NCBI RefSeq assembly: GCF_041146395.1
Contig: NC_090989.1
Location: 54,524,501 to 54,588,500 of the forward strand
Reading direction: 5' to 3'
Length of the DNA: 64,000 nt
From: Eulemur rufifrons
Taxonomy: Eukaryota > Chordata > Mammalia > Primates > Lemuridae
Positions 37,737 through 50,600 of the stretch are shown here, piece by piece; position 1 is the stretch's first letter; each line of letters starts with the position of its first letter. The position numbers were made by a program, and so were the translations under genes. The notes beneath the pieces are model-generated. The model was not told where the DNA came from. It made no database searches and saw only the letters and a list, made by a program, of their open reading frames with translations.

Positions 37737-39500
37737 TTTTATTTATTTTTATTTATTTATTTATTTATTTTTATAATTTTTAATTTCAGCTTATTATGGG
37801 GGTACAAAAGTTCAGTTTATATATATTTCCCATGCCCCCCCCATTCCCCCAAGTCTGAGCTTCAAGCGTGTCCATTCCCTAGACAGTGCACATCGTATTC
37901 ATCACGTAGGTATGCACCCATCCCCTCCCCCCACCCCCATCCCACCCAGTGAGAACTTCAAGCGTGTCCATTCCTCAGACAGTGTGCATGGCACTCATCA
38001 AATAGGTATACACCCATCCCTTCCCCCCAGCTCTCACCTCTGTCCGATACCCAATTGGTGTTATTCCCAAATGTGCACTTAGATGATGATCAGGGAAACC
38101 AGTTTGCTGGTGAGTACATGTGGTGCTACTTTTCCATTCTTGGGATACTTCACTTAATAGAATGGGTTCCAACTCTCTCCAGGAGAACCAAAGAGATGCC
38201 ATAACACTGTTATTTCTTATAGCTGAGTAATATTCCATGGTGTACATATACCACATTTTGCTAATTCATTCATGAATTGATGGGCATTTGGGTTGTTTCC
38301 ACATCTTTGCGATTGTGAATTGTGCTGCTATAAACATTTGGGTACAGGTGCCATAGAATGACTTTTGTTCTTCTGGGTAGATGCCCAATAATGGGATTGC
38401 TGGTTGGAATGGTAGGTCTACTTGAATCTGTTTAAGGTATCTCTATATTGCTTTCCACAGGGGTTGCACTAGTTTACAGTCCCACCAGCAGTGTATGAGT
38501 GTTCCTATCTCTCCTCATCGACGCCAACATGTATTGTTTTGGGACTTTTTGATAAAGACCATTCTCACTGGAGTTAAGTGATACCGCATTGTGGTTTTGA
38601 TTTACGTTTCCCTGATGATTAGAGATGTTGAACATTTTTTCATATGTTTGTTAGCCATTTTTATATTTTCTTTTGAAAAATTTCTATTCATGTCCTTTGC
38701 CCACTTTTTGATAGGGTTGTCCGATTTTTTTCTAGCTGATTTTCCTGAGTTCTAAATAGATTCTTGTTATCAGTCCTTTATCTGATGTGTAGTATGCAAA
38801 AATTTTTTCCCATTCTGTAGGTTGTCTGTTTACTCTCCTGACTGTTTCTTTGGCTGTGCAGAAGCTTTTTAATTTGATCAGGTCCCATTTATTTCTTTTT
38901 GTTGTTGCTGTGATTGCCTTAGGGGTCTTCTTCATAAATTCTTTGCCTAGGCCAATGTCTGTAAGAGTCTTTCCAACATTTTCTTCTAGAATTCTAATAG
39001 TTTCCCACCTAAGGTTTAAGTCTGTTATCCACCGTGACTTGATTTTTGTGAGAGGTGAAAGCTGTGGGTCCTGTTTTAGTCTTCTACATGTGGATATCCA
39101 GTTTTCCCAGCACCATTTATTAAATAAGGAATCTTTTCCCCAGAATGTTTTTGTCTGCTTTGTCAAAGATTAGATGGCTATACGAGGAAGGTTTTATACT
39201 TGGATTTTCTGTTCTGTTCCACTGGTCTTTGTCCCTGCACTTGTGCCAATACCAAGCAGTTTTAATAATCACAGCCTTGTAGTATAGTTTGAAGTCTGGC
39301 AAATTATACCTCCCATTTTGTTTTTGTTGCTTAAAATTTCTTTGGCTAAATGGGGTCTTCTCTGGTTCCATACAAAGCGTAAAATTATTTTTTCTATATC
39401 TGTGAAAAATGATGTTGGTAATTTAATAGGGATTGCATTGAATCTGTAGATAACTTTGGGCAGTATAGACATTTTAACAATGTTGATTCTTTCCCACTTT
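37737..39500 (-). mobile_element. Young lemur-lineage L1, 3' segment (ORF2 C-terminus and 3'UTR)
   Basis: From the T-rich tail it shows 'cttattatgggggtacaaaa', two 96-bp C-rich modules (starting at 37853 and 37949), then reversed ORF2 C-terminal coding sequence. Long minus-strand frames remain (39166-38732, 39371-39120, 39517-39269) but are separated by frameshifts. The segment joins head to head with the inverted piece at 39501-39960. The whole insertion is bounded by the 13-bp repeat 'ctttatttttatt' at 37724-37736 and 39961-39973. Confidence 0.95.
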
Positions 39501-39960
39501 GAACTGGAACCAAACAAGGCTGCCCACTGTCCCCATTACTTTTCAACATAGTATTGGAAGTCCTTGTGAGAGCTATCAGGCAAGAGAGCAGAATCAAGGG
39601 AGTCCAAATAGGGAAAGAAGAGATCAAACTCTCACTCTTTGCTGATGATATGATGTTATATTTAGAAATACCCAAGGATTCAACCAAGAGACTCCTGGAA
39701 TTGATCAATGAATTTAGTAAAGTCTCAGGATACAAAATCAATACACACAAATCAGAGGCATTCATATATGCCAATAACAGTCAAACGGAGACCCAAATTA
39801 AGGACTCAATACCCTTCAAAATAGCAACAAAGAAAATAAAATACCTAGGAATATATTTAACTAAGGAGGTAAAGGACCTCTATAGGGAGAACTATGAAAC
39901 ACTGAGGAAGGAAATCGCAGAGCATGTAAATAGGTGGAAAACCATACCATGCTCATGGAT
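39501..39960 (+). mobile_element. Same L1, inverted 5' segment (reverse transcriptase core)
   Basis: The open plus-strand frame encodes the L1 ORF2 reverse transcriptase palm and thumb start: the QGCPLSP block at about 39514, then the intact catalytic motif FADD at 39638-39649, then the conserved [11 protein letters not shown] stretch. It stops at 'ccatgctcatggat', exactly where the minus-strand segment begins, so no L1 sequence was lost at the inversion point. With no 5'UTR, ORF1 or endonuclease, the copy cannot move by itself. The unbroken frame suggests a young insertion. Confidence 0.95.
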
Positions 39961-42230
39961 CTTTATTTTTATTAATAGACATTATTTTTAAGATCAGTTT
40001 TAGGTTCACAGGTAAATTGAGCATAAGCTGCAGAGATTTTCTCCATGTTCTCCCTGCCAATATACATGCATAGCCTCCTTCATCAACATCCTCCACCAGA
40101 GTGGTAGGTCTGCTAACAATTGATGAGAAAGGGAACAACTGTTGATGTTCCATGCAACCCCTCCAACTTCCTGGGATTTTTTTTCTTAAATTTTAATTTA
40201 CATTTTTTCAATGAAAATATTGATTTTTTTATATTGACCTTATATTCTGTGGCTTTTATAAATTCATTGGGATTTTCTCTGTAGATGATTATATTGTCTA
40301 CAAAAAATATTTTTATCTTTTACTTTCCAATTTTTATGTTTTGATGACTTTTTCTTGCCTTATTCCATGGGCTGAGACCACCACTACAATGTAGAGTATT
40401 TGTTAATGTTGTCCTGGGGCCTTTTGTATCTAAGTTCATAGGCAGTACTGGTCTATAGTTTTTCTTCTTTTTTTCTCTTTTGAAATGTCCACCTGCCTTT
40501 TGTTATAAGATAATGTTGGACTCAAAAGGCAATTTGGAAAAATTTTCTTTTTGATTTCCATTTTCTTGTAGTATTTGTGTAGAAATTGTATTGTTTCTTC
40601 CTTGAATGGTTTGTAGAATTCATGATTAATGCAACCTGTGACTGGATTTTAAACTTTGTGTAAGAGTACTAACTTTGAATTCAATTTCTTTAAAAAAATA
40701 GAAATGTTAAAGTATTTATATCTTCTCCAGTGAATTTTTTCAGTTGGTTCTTTCAAGGAATTTATTTCATCTATATAGTCAAGTTTGTTGGTTTGTTTAT
40801 TTATAATATTCCCTTATTATTCTTTTACTGTCCATCAGATCTCTCATTCTCATTTTGTCTCTCATTCTTCATATTGGTAATTTGTATTTTCTCCCCTTTT
40901 TTTTTCTTGATGAGTAGAAATAAGAGTTTATCAGTTTCATTGATCTTTTCCTGGTTTCACTGTTTTTTTTTTTTCTGTTTTAAATATCATTGTTTTCTGC
41001 TCTAATTTTATAATTTCTTCCTTCTGCTGCCTTTTGGGCTTTACTTTGTTCTTCTATTTTTAGTTTTTAGAATTTTCTTCTTTTTTAATATAAACATCTA
41101 ATATTAAAAATTTCCCTATAGTAACTGCATCTCACAAATGTTTCTATTTTGTTTTCAAAATATTTATTTATAATCCAATGTATTTTCTCATTTTTTTTCT
41201 GTGTGTTTTTAAAATTTGGCTGATGGGTTATTTAGAAGTATGTTATTAGTTTGCAAATATTTAGGGATTTTTAAATATATTATGTTATTGATGTCCATTT
41301 TAATTCCATTATGATCAGAGAACATTCTTTTTTATTTCAATTTTTTGAATTTATTAATATTTATGTTTCATAATACAGTCTATCTTGTTATATGTTCTAT
41401 GTGTACTTGAGAAGAATGTACATTTGCTGTTGTTGGCTGGGTTATTCTATAAATGGCATTTAAGATTATGTTGATAGTGTCATTAAAATCTTTTATATTC
41501 CTACTGATTTTTTGTCTAGCTGTTATATCAATTCCTGAGAAAGGAGTGTTGAAGACTCCAACAATAATTGTGAATTAGTCTATTTCTCCTTTTAGCTTTA
41601 TCGGTTTTTGCTTCAGGTATTGAAGTTCTGTTATTAGATGCACACACATTTAGGATTTTTGTAACTTCCTGACTAATCTTTTCATATATATATCACATAT
41701 ATTTTTACATATACAATATCATATATATCACATTTATAACACCACATATATAGAATATCTCATTTATAGCCTTCTTTATGATATTATTTCTTGTTCTGGG
41801 TCTACTTTGTCCCATACTAATACAGGCATATGTTGTTTCAGTACAGTTCATTTTATTGCACTTTGCAGACATTGAGTTTTTATAAACTAAATGTTTTTGG
41901 AAACCCTGTGTTGAGCAAGACTATTGGTGCCATTTTTCCAACAGAATGTGCTCACTTTATTTCTCTGTGTCACATTTTGTTAATTCTCATAATATTTCAA
42001 ACTTTAATAGTATATCTGTTATGGTGATCTGTAATCAGTGATCCTTGATGTTATTACCGAAATTGTTTTGGGGCATCATGAACCATGCCCAGGTAACTTA
42101 ATTGGTAAATGTTGTGTGTTTTACGACTGTTCCATCAAACAGCTATTTCCTTGTCTCTCTCCCTCTCCTAGGGTCTCCGTGTTCCCTGAGACATGACAAT
42201 ATTGAAATTAAGTCAATGAATAACCTTCTA

Positions 42231-44249
42231 ATGGCCTCTAAGTCTTCAAGTGAAAGGAAGAGTCACACATCTATCACTTTAAATCAAGGCTAGAAATGAC
42301 TAAACTTAATGGGGAAGTCATGTCAAAAGCTAAGGTAGGATGAAAGCTAGTCTTTTTGCACTGGTTAACCAATATGTGATGCAAAAAAGAAAAAAAAAAC
42401 AAAAAAACAGAAGGAAGGAAATTAAAAGGTACTATTACAATGAACCAATAAATGATCAGAGAGTAAAACAGCCTTATGGAGAAAATTTTAGTGATCTGTA
42501 TAGAAGATCAAATCCCCCCACAACATTCTCTTAATCTAAAGCCTAACCCAGAGAAAGGACCTAACTCTCTTCAATTATATAGAGGCTAAAAGAGGTCAGA
42601 ATGCTGCAGAAGAAAATTTTGAAGCTAACAGAGGTGCTTTATCAGGTTTAAGGATAGAAGGCATCTCCATACATAAAAGTACAAGGTGAAGCATCAAGTG
42701 CTGATGTAGAAGCTTCAGCAAGTTATCTGAAAGATCCAGTTAAGATAATTGATGCTACACTAAACAACAGATTTTTTAGTGTAGACAAAACAGCCTTACG
42801 TTGGAAAAAGATGCCATCTAAGACTCTTACAGCCAGAGAGAAAAAGTCAAGGCCCAACTTCAAAGCTTCAAAGGGCAGTCTGACCCTCTCTTTAGGGACT
42901 AAGGCAGCTAGTGACTTGAAATTGAAGATAATGCACACTTACCACTCCAAAAACCTAGGGCTTATAAGAATTATGCTAAACTTTTTATTTTGTGATTATA
43001 TACCATGACCAAGTAGGATTTATCCTAGGAATGCATCCTAGGTTTACATTTATAATTCAATTAATAAACTATATCAATATAATAAAGGAAAAAATAACCA
43101 CATAATTATCTCAATAGTCATGGAAAGTATTTGACAAATTCCAATGTCCCATCATAATGAAAATACTCAATAAACTAGGAGCAAAGGAGAACTGCAATCT
43201 GAAAAAGGGCATCTAGGGCTAAATCTGAGCTGTTCTCTGTAAATGGAATAACAACATCTGGCTGACAGCACATCTGCTTACAGAATAGTTTACTGAATAT
43301 TTTAAGCCCACTATTAAGATCTACTGCTTAGAAAAAAAGATTTCGTTTGAAATATTACTACTCATTGACAATGTACTTAATCACCACCCAAGCACTCTGA
43401 TGGAAATGTACAAATAGATTAATGTTATTTTCATGCCTGCTAACACAACATATATTCCTCAGCTGATGAATCAAGGAATAATTTCAACTTTCAAGTCCTA
43501 TTATCTAAAAAATACATTTCATGAGGGTATAGCTGCCATAGATAGTGATTCTTCTGATGGATCTGGGAAAAGTAAATTGAAAATCTTTTGGAAAGGATTC
43601 ACCATTGTATATGCCATTAAAAACATTTGTGATTTGTGGGAGGAGGTAAAAGTATCAGTAAAATTAATACTTTGTAGGAAGTGATTCCAACCCTCATGGA
43701 TAATTTTAAGGGGTTCAACACCTCAGTGGAGGAGTTAACTGTAGATGTGGTAGAAATAGCAACAGAACTAGAAAGTGGAGCCTGAAGATGTGACTGAATT
43801 GTTGCAATCTCATCATAAAACTTGAACAGATGACGATCTGTTTCTCATCTGCAAACAAAAAAAAAAGTGGTTTCTTGAAGTGAAAACTTCTTCTGGTGAA
43901 GACGCTGTGAACATTGTAGAAATGACAATGAAGAATTTAGAATATTACAGAAACTTAGTTGACAAAGCCCTGGCAAGGTTTGAGAGGACTGATTCCAATT
44001 TTGAAAGAAGTTCTACTGTGGATGGATAAAATGTTATCACACAGTATTTCCATACTACAGAGAAATATTTCGTGAAAGAAAGAGTCAATTGATGCAGCAC
44101 ATTTCATTGTGGTCTTATTTTAAGAAATTGTGAAAGCCACCTCAATCTTCAGCAACCACAACCTGATCAGTCAGCAGCCATTTAACCCTGAAGTAAGATT
44201 CTCCACTGGCAAAAGATTATGACTTGTTGAGAGATAAGATGATCATTAG
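42231..44249 (+). pseudogene. Tigger1 transposase pseudogene (pogo-like)
   Basis: The relic begins at ATG 42231 (ASKSSSERKSHTSITLNQG, the N-terminal helix-turn-helix region) and ends at about 44249. The central DDE catalytic region is partly readable: 'SVDKTALRWKKMPSKT' near 42780 contains the first acidic position (normally DET, here DKT), and the LLIDN-type block near 43360 retains the aspartate. An L1 scrap splits the gene after 42980. Stops near 42290 and 42530 and several frameshifts leave only short open pieces (42811-43008, 43433-43684). It cannot encode an active enzyme. Confidence 0.9.
42981..43217 (+). mobile_element. Internal L1 ORF2 fragment inside Tigger1, no poly-A tail
   Basis: Sense L1 ORF2 sequence ('atgaccaagtaggatttatc', 'cataattatctcaatagtca', 'ctgaaaaagggcatct') interrupts Tigger1. 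The six bases 'gctaaa' occur on both sides (42975-42980 and 43218-43223), and Tigger1 continues from there. It has neither an L1 3' end nor a poly-A tail, which is unusual for normal L1 integration. Confidence 0.85.
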
Positions 44250-45499
44250 CATTTTTTAGCAATAACGTATTTTTAAATAAGGCATGCACTTTTTTAGACT
44301 TATTGATATTTCACACTTAGTTTACTACAGTATAGTGTAAACATAACTTTCATATGCACTGAAAAACCAAAAACATTTGTGTGACACACTTTGTTACAAT
44401 ATTTCCTTTATTGCAGTGGTCTGCAGCTGAACCTGCAATATCTCCGAGATACATCTGTACGTAACTTCTCCAGATATCTTTTGATTAGTGTTTTCATTGT
44501 AAATAATTTTCTATCCTCTTACTTTTAACTACCTATTCTTTATATTTAAAGCATTACATAGCATATGGTTAGGTTTTTTTTTTTTATGCAGTTTAACAAG
44601 CACTATCTTTTCATTGTTTATTTAGAACATTTACATTTAATGTAATTATTGATACAGTCAGGCTTAAAGTTACCATCTTTTTTGTTTTTTAAGGGACACA
44701 TCTGGGTTTTTCGTTATTTTATTTTATTCTAATTCTTTTAAATTACTTGAGTATTTTTAGTTATTTTATAATCAGTATGTCTTATTAGTTATACTTCTTT
44801 TAATATTTTTATTGTTTGCTAAAGTTTATAATATATATCTTTAACTGTCATAATTTACTTCCTAATTATGCCATTTCACATACACAGTGTGAACACATTG
44901 AGCCTTACCTTATATTTTAAATTGTGTTATTTATTTGCTTGAATTCTGTACTTACTGTAAGCTAAATAAGCAATTATTCTTTATTCATCTTGAACAGTTA
45001 ATTATCTCACAAAGAGATTGAAAATTAAAAATTGTCTTTTACATTTGTCCACAATTCTACCATTTCTAGTGCTCTTCATTTTGTGTATGTGTTTGTGCTT
45101 TTGCATGCATGCGTGGTTTCTAAGTTTCTATTTGGTATCATATCCCTTTTGTTTGGAGAACTCTAAATATTTATCTTCCAGCATGAAATTCTATCAGTTT
45201 TTGTCTGAAAAAGGCTTTATTTTGCCTTCATTTTGAAGGTGTATTTTTTTTTTTTTTTTGTTCAGTACTATAAAGATGTCATATGTTATCTTCTGGCTTG
45301 AATAGTTTCTGGATAGAAATCTGCTGTTTTCTTACATTTGTTTCTCTATATGTGACGGCTCCTCCCCTATCCTTCTAGTAAGAAGTCCTTGCTGTAAGAG
45401 TCCATTTTTCATTCTCAGAAGTTTAGCTATGATGAAAGGAGGTGTATTTTTCTTTAATTTTTATCCCATTTGGCTTCCTGGATCTGTGATTAATTTTGG

Positions 45500-45700
45500 T
45501 AATTAGTTGAAAGGTGGCTCCCACAAAAGGTATATCTACATTCTAATCCCTGGGACCTTTGCATATGACTTTATTTGAAAACAGGGTCTTTGCAGATGTA
45601 TTAAGGAAATGATCTCAATGTATAATCATCCTGGACTGTCTGGTGAACCCTCAATCTAATTGCCAGTGTTCTTATAATAGAAAGGGGTGTCTATACTTAT
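45500..45700 (+). repeat. MLT1-type LTR fragment (ERVL-MaLR)
   Basis: 'ggtggctcccacaaaaggta', 'gggtctttgcagatgtatta' and 'gccagtgttcttataataga' follow the first half of an MLT1 LTR in sense direction. The 3' half is missing. Confidence 0.72.
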
Positions 45701-47879
45701 TAACAAATTATTGCTGTGATGCCATAACATGAAAATACTCTTCACTCATTAATGGTGACCGAAATACTCTGAAGGAGCCAAAGGCCATATTGGTTATTGA
45801 CCAAGATTAGGTCACACTGCACCTGTGGGACCCATGTGAGTTATTAGCTCATAACTAGTTCTTTGACATGTGGTAATAATGCACATTAGACATTTTTAGG
45901 AACCCCCTTCAACAGCTTCTTTTTTTTCTCAGGTGTTGCAGGGACATCTCCCCGCAGGAGGAGTAAAATGTCAGTGGTAGTGTTATTACTTCTGGACTAT
46001 GCCAGGAGTTCCAGATGCTTTATAGGACTAAGGGAACTGGGCATACAGCAAGCTGTATTGATTTACACCCAGTTGAGGAAGGCTGCTCCTGCCTGTCAGA
46101 GGTCACACTTCAGTGAAGTGTATTGTTAATCAAGTGGCCACCTGTACCGCTCAGTGAGTCATCATTGCGGATACACTTGTGGATGGAAGGATCTTAATTT
46201 TATAAGCACTCATTGAAATTTTCTAAGGCATTTTCAGCCTCCTGTGAACTGGCACAGTTTCACTGAAGGTGAAGAGCGAAGCATACACAGTTAATAACAG
46301 AAGAAAAGCAAAGAACACTTAAGAACCAGTGCCCTGCATTCAAGACACCATATTTCCATTCCCTCTTTCAATCTAATTCTCTTGGAATTATAGAGCTCTT
46401 GTAAATATTGAAAGGACCATTCATTGCCTTTGAGGAGAAATGTGCTCAGTTGGAGCATTGCACTTAGGTACAAAATCAAAGCCTTCTTATGCTTCAGCTT
46501 TCCTATCAAGAACATAGAAACAGAGCTGAGAGAATCTTCTGAGGTCTTATTAGTAAAGTGTAAAATTCTTTGACCCTTATAGAAGAAAATATGTGCCTCA
46601 ATGTAGAAATAAAAAGAGGACATATTAGCCACTTATGTGGCTTACCCAGAACATATGCAATTTCACTAGCTAGAGTTAAATAAAATGCTGGAGAAGTTAT
46701 CACAGAAGTTACAGAGCAGAGGTACTATGGCTTAGCAAAAGAGTTGTGTCCTAGACATTCAAAGGGACAGAACTTAATTCTAAAGTTCTGGAGAGGTCAG
46801 GAAATTTTTTCACTTGTACTTTTAAAATGCTATTGAATGATAAAGAAATTCTCGCTATATACTTGCATCTTCCTTATGTGCAGACATTTGTATATAAATG
46901 TTACTAAAACTTATTTCTTTAATCCACTGTCCCAGAGGTAAAAGCATAATACAGACAAGGCTGTAAAAAGTTGGCACAGATCTAACAGCAAGTAAAGTTG
47001 TTTTGTGTTTCATGCCAAAAGCTATTGTTGCTGCTATTATAGGAAAGGGGGAAAAACAAGTGGCAAAGCTTTCTTTGGAAATGAACACATCACTGGCCCT
47101 AGGGTAGATTTGAAATCACCAATGCCATCAACAGGCACTGTTACACAAATAAGCATATTGAATGAGCCCACCTTTGAAATAGGAGGTAAGAAGCCATGTG
47201 GGAAAATACTTTTCAGCAGTGATGACAGCTATCTGAAATCAAGGGCTCAAAGTGTAAGAGAATGATATCTATCTGGGGAAACAGTTCCAGTCGCTTACAG
47301 GAGAGCGGGGCTGGGATGTGCAGGGAAGAGTCATCTTTCCAGCAGAAGAATTGGGATAGAATAATCGGATTAAGTTTTCTAAAGGACTTGCCTGCCCCTT
47401 TTAGAATTTTGTAAGCAAGCCTGAAAAAAGGCCTCTGGTTTTGGCTACAGCCTGCCAGAAACTGAAGATCAAAAAGAGTTAATAGTAAAATGGGATGGAG
47501 TCCTGTTACTTATGCTCCAGAAATGTTCTTCTACATGTCTGCAGTGTGGCTATGTTACAAACAAGAAGCTCACATATATTTGAGGGCATTTGCCTGATTA
47601 TATGAAAAAACTGTCAGATGGTGTCCTAGATAATAGGCTGTTCCTGGACAAACACAGAGCCTAACACTGACAGGCCCATTTATAACTGAGTAGTAAGGAA
47701 AATTTAGGTAGAAATTTAGAGCATCTAAAGCATAAATTGAATGGAATGTCATTCCTTATTGATCTTGATCAACCTTTATTCCTTTGCCCCATATAGATTT
47801 TATATCTATCTCTTCTCCGTTTTTCACATTTTATTCCTTTTATCTGACTCAAATTGAACCTTCTGTATTATTTGCTTTA
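45701..47879. other. Long unique stretch
   Basis: About 2.2 kb without a family I can name. The minus-strand frame 46632-46291 (113 codons) has no recognisable motif, no splice context and ordinary A+T composition, so I do not call it a gene. 45730-46180 is richer in G+C and might be an old LTR or a conserved element. Confidence 0.42.
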
Positions 47880-48180
47880 TTAGTTAGAATTGCACCCAAA
47901 TTGCATGAAGTGACAGTGGCTTCACCAAAAAAGAGTTTACTTCTGAAGTCTGAAGATAAACTGTGGTGGGCCTGTGAAATAGTGCCATGTCCATGATGTC
48001 AAAAATGTCCCAGCCAGCTTCAATTGTCCTTCCACGCCATCCTTGGCATATGGCTTTCATCCTGGTGGTTCCAAGATGGCTGCTATGCTATGGGTAACCT
48101 GTCTTCAGGCCAAGGAAGAAAAGGGGTGGGGTAGTGGGGAGGGAAAAAAAGTAAAAAGGAGCATGTCAGCTGAGTCTTCA
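47880..48180 (+). repeat. Probable old MER-type repeat
   Basis: 'gaagtgacagtggcttcacc', 'tatggctttcatcctggtgg' and 'ttccaagatggctgctatgc' resemble a medium-reiteration element seen across mammals. Family not resolved. Confidence 0.42.
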
Positions 48181-48477
48181 TGCCTTTAAAATGCTTGCCT
48201 CTGTTTATATCATATCACATTGGCCTGAACTGGTTTACATGCTTACCCTGTGTGATGGGACCGAGACAAAATTGGGATTCTCTTTAATAAAGAGGAATGG
48301 ATTTGGGGCAGCTAACTTCTGTGTGCTGCAGTGGCCTTCCCGGTTAATGTTGTTTCCTGCCTCCTGTTTTATTTATAATTGTGCAGCTAGATTGCAATCT
48401 GTTTCATTACATCATTGATTCATTGTGCATCCTTTCTTCAAAAAAGCGTTTAATATATCTGATTCTAATCATTATAA
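48181..48477. other. Unique sequence with a chance frame
   Basis: The plus-strand frame 48191-48418 shows no known motif. Confidence 0.4.
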
Positions 48478-48695
48478 TGGTGATTTTCAAAGTTTAGTGG
48501 CTCAGACAGCATTTAGAGGGCTTGTTAACACACAGATTATTAAAACTCTTGGCCCCATCTCCCAAGTTTCTGATCTAGGAAGTCTGGGATAAGGTCTAAG
48601 AATTTGTATAACTAACAATCCACACACAGGTAGTACGCATGCTGCTGGCCCGAGGGCCACACCTTAAAGGAAGCAGTATTTAAAATTTTTTAGGG
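48478..48695. repeat. MER5A-type element (hAT-Charlie)
   Basis: 'tttcaaagtttagtggctca', 'gagggcttgttaacacacag', 'tttctgatctaggaagtctg' and 'catgctgctggcccgagggc' follow the MER5A consensus order closely. Confidence 0.82.
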
Positions 48696-48869
48696 ATATT
48701 TTATAGAGTATGATTAGATTGCCAAAGCCTAGTTTTGGTGGGTCATGCTTTCTACATCTGCACAGCTTATGACATGTTTTTTGCCTATTAAAGGAAGCTA
48801 TGGAAGGATCTACAAAATTATGTTTTATTTACTGTATTATTTTCAATACCTAAACAATATATAGTTACA

Positions 48870-49190
48870 TTCAGTGCAAATATTTCAAATAGAGAAAGAA
48901 AAAGTTACCCTGTTGACTTCTGACCTCAGGCCCAGTCCCTCAGTCCCTTCCACAGAGATGACACCTGTGAGAAATTTGATGTAAAATTTTTCAGATTTTT
49001 AAAATTCAGTTATATTGTGATAGAGTTTATATATGCAATTATATTAAGATTAATGTATAGGGTTAAAATATAAATATTACACAACATGCATTTTTCAAAG
49101 GCTTGCTTTTGTCTGCTTAATGATATCCTAGAGTGTCATCATAAAAACTGACTTTTTAAAGTTAGAAATGCAGGCTTTGTAAAATAGCAA
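48870..49190 (-). repeat. Old L1M 3'UTR fragment
   Basis: 'agagaaagaaaaagttaccc' and 'caaaggcttgcttttgtctg' match reversed L1M 3'UTR layout. Low sequence quality. Confidence 0.45.
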
Positions 49191-49234
49191 CATTCAGCAA
49201 CCTCTATTGAGTATAAGCTGTATTACTCCTAATG

Positions 49235-49740
49235 TCTTTTATCAAAAAGACACTCATACTCGAATGTTTACTGCAGCCTAATTCACAATTGCAAAGATAT
49301 GGAATCAATCCAAATCCCCATCATCAATTCATGAGTGGATTAACAAAATATGGTATATGTACACTATGGAATACTACTCAGCCATGAAGAAGGATGACTT
49401 AATGCCTTTTGCAACAATCTGGAAGGAATTGGAGACGGTTACCTTAAGTGTAGTATCTCAAGAATGGAAAAAAAAAACACCATATCTACTCGCTATTAAA
49501 TTGGAACTAACTGATGAACACACATGGGCATAGAGGGAAATAAAACTCAACAGAAAGTAAGCAGGAGAGAGGTGGGAGGACAGGATGGGTGAAAACCTAC
49601 CGACCATGTACAGTGAACACTATCTGGGTGACAGGCACATCTGTAACCACGACTCAAGCATTTTAAAAACAATCCATGTAACCAAAAATTTGTACCCTCA
49701 TAATACTTTGAAATAAAAATAAAATAAAAATAAAATTTTC
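49235..49740 (+). mobile_element. Lemur-lineage L1, 3' end (older 3'UTR type)
   Basis: ORF2 C-terminal end ('ggtatatgtacactatggaa', 'ctatctactcgctattaaa'-like block), then a 3'UTR with 'tatctgggtgacaggcacat' and 'aatttgtaccctcataatac' before an AAAT-rich tail. It lacks the G-rich modules, like the copy ending at 9490. Confidence 0.87.
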
Positions 49741-49754
49741 TGATTAGAAAAAAC

Positions 49755-50465
49755 AAGAAAAATACATGGTTTGCAAATATTTTCTCTCATTCTGTAGGTT
49801 GTGTTTTCATTTTGTCAATTGTTTCCTTTGCTCAACAGAAGCTATGTAGTTTGATATAGTCCTACTTGTTTGTTTTTGCTTTTGTTGCCTGTGCTTTTTG
49901 TGTCATATCCAAAAAACGTTGCCAAAACCTATATTAAGGAGACTTTCCCTATGTTTTGTTCTAGTGGTTTTATGGTTTCATGTCTTACATTTAATTCTTT
50001 TATCATTTGAGTTAGTCTTTGTATAGACAAGGCACTAATTTTATTCTTTTACATGTGGATATGCAGTTTTCTTAACATCATTGAGGACTGTTTTTTCCCC
50101 ATTATGTATTCTTGGTGCCCTTGTCAAAGATGAGTCAACTATATTTGCATACATTTATTTCTGGGCTTTCTATTCTGTTCCCTTTGTCTGTGTGTTTGTT
50201 TTTATGTTAGTACCATGCTGTTTGGTTACTATAGCTTTGTAATATGGTTGAAATTAGAGAGTGTGATGCCTTCAGCTTTGTGTTCTTTCTCAGGATTGCT
50301 TTGGCTATGATGGATCTTTTGCGATCCATAATAATTTTAGGATTTTTTTTTTCTATTTCTGTGAAAAATGTCATTGGAATTTCAATAGGGATAACATTGA
50401 ATCTGTGGATTGCTTTGGGTGGTATAATATTACTAATTCTTCCAGTCCATATTCTAGTACTATAG
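49755..50465 (-). repeat. Old L1M ORF2 fragment
   Basis: The reversed ORF2 blocks 'ctctcattctgtaggttgtg', 'tgtcaaagatgagtcaacta' and 'gggataacattgaatctgtg' are in correct order. The frame at 50244-50465 lies on the non-coding strand. Confidence 0.85.
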
Positions 50466-50484
50466 CAGTCATGAGAGTGGGCAC

Positions 50485-50600
50485 TTAGATACTCAAGGAA
50501 ACACAGGTAGAAAGTGACGAAACTGGCATTTGATTCCAGGCAGTATAACTCTAGAGTCCAATGTTAGCCACTGTGCTAAATTGCTGTATAAAGTTATATT
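50485..50600 (-). repeat. MIR fragment (reversed)
   Basis: 'tgacgaaactggcatttgat', 'ccaggcagtataactctaga' and 'agccactgtgctaaattgct' are reversed MIR blocks. Confidence 0.65.

Larger units (their letters stand above)
41823..44457 (+). mobile_element. Near-complete Tigger1 DNA transposon
   Basis: The element starts 'caggcatatgttgtttcagt' and ends 'aatatctccgagatacatctg', which are recognisable Tigger1 terminal inverted repeats. TA target duplications flank it (41821-41822 and 44458-44459). After subtracting the 237-bp insert at 42981-43217 it is about 2.4 kb, the usual full length. It was inserted into the minus-strand L1M and is younger than it. Confidence 0.95.
39974..45495 (-). repeat. Old L1M host element (3'UTR and ORF2), heavily nested
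   Basis: Reversed 3'UTR at 39974-40180 ('ttttaggttcacaggtaaat'), reversed ORF2 at 40190-41820, continuing after the Tigger1 at 44460 with 'ttttgattagtgttttcatt' and 'acatttacatttaatgtaat' to about 45495. Removing Tigger1 restores L1 order. The frames are fully decayed; this is the oldest layer of the nest. Confidence 0.82.

Noticed and set aside
39554..39991. 145-codon plus-strand reverse transcriptase frame
   Set aside because: It is the inverted 5' segment of a truncated L1. It has no start context, no endonuclease and no C-terminus in frame.
46291..46632. 113-codon minus-strand frame
   Set aside because: No recognisable motif, no splice or promoter context and ordinary base composition; a frame of this length is expected by chance in 64 kb.
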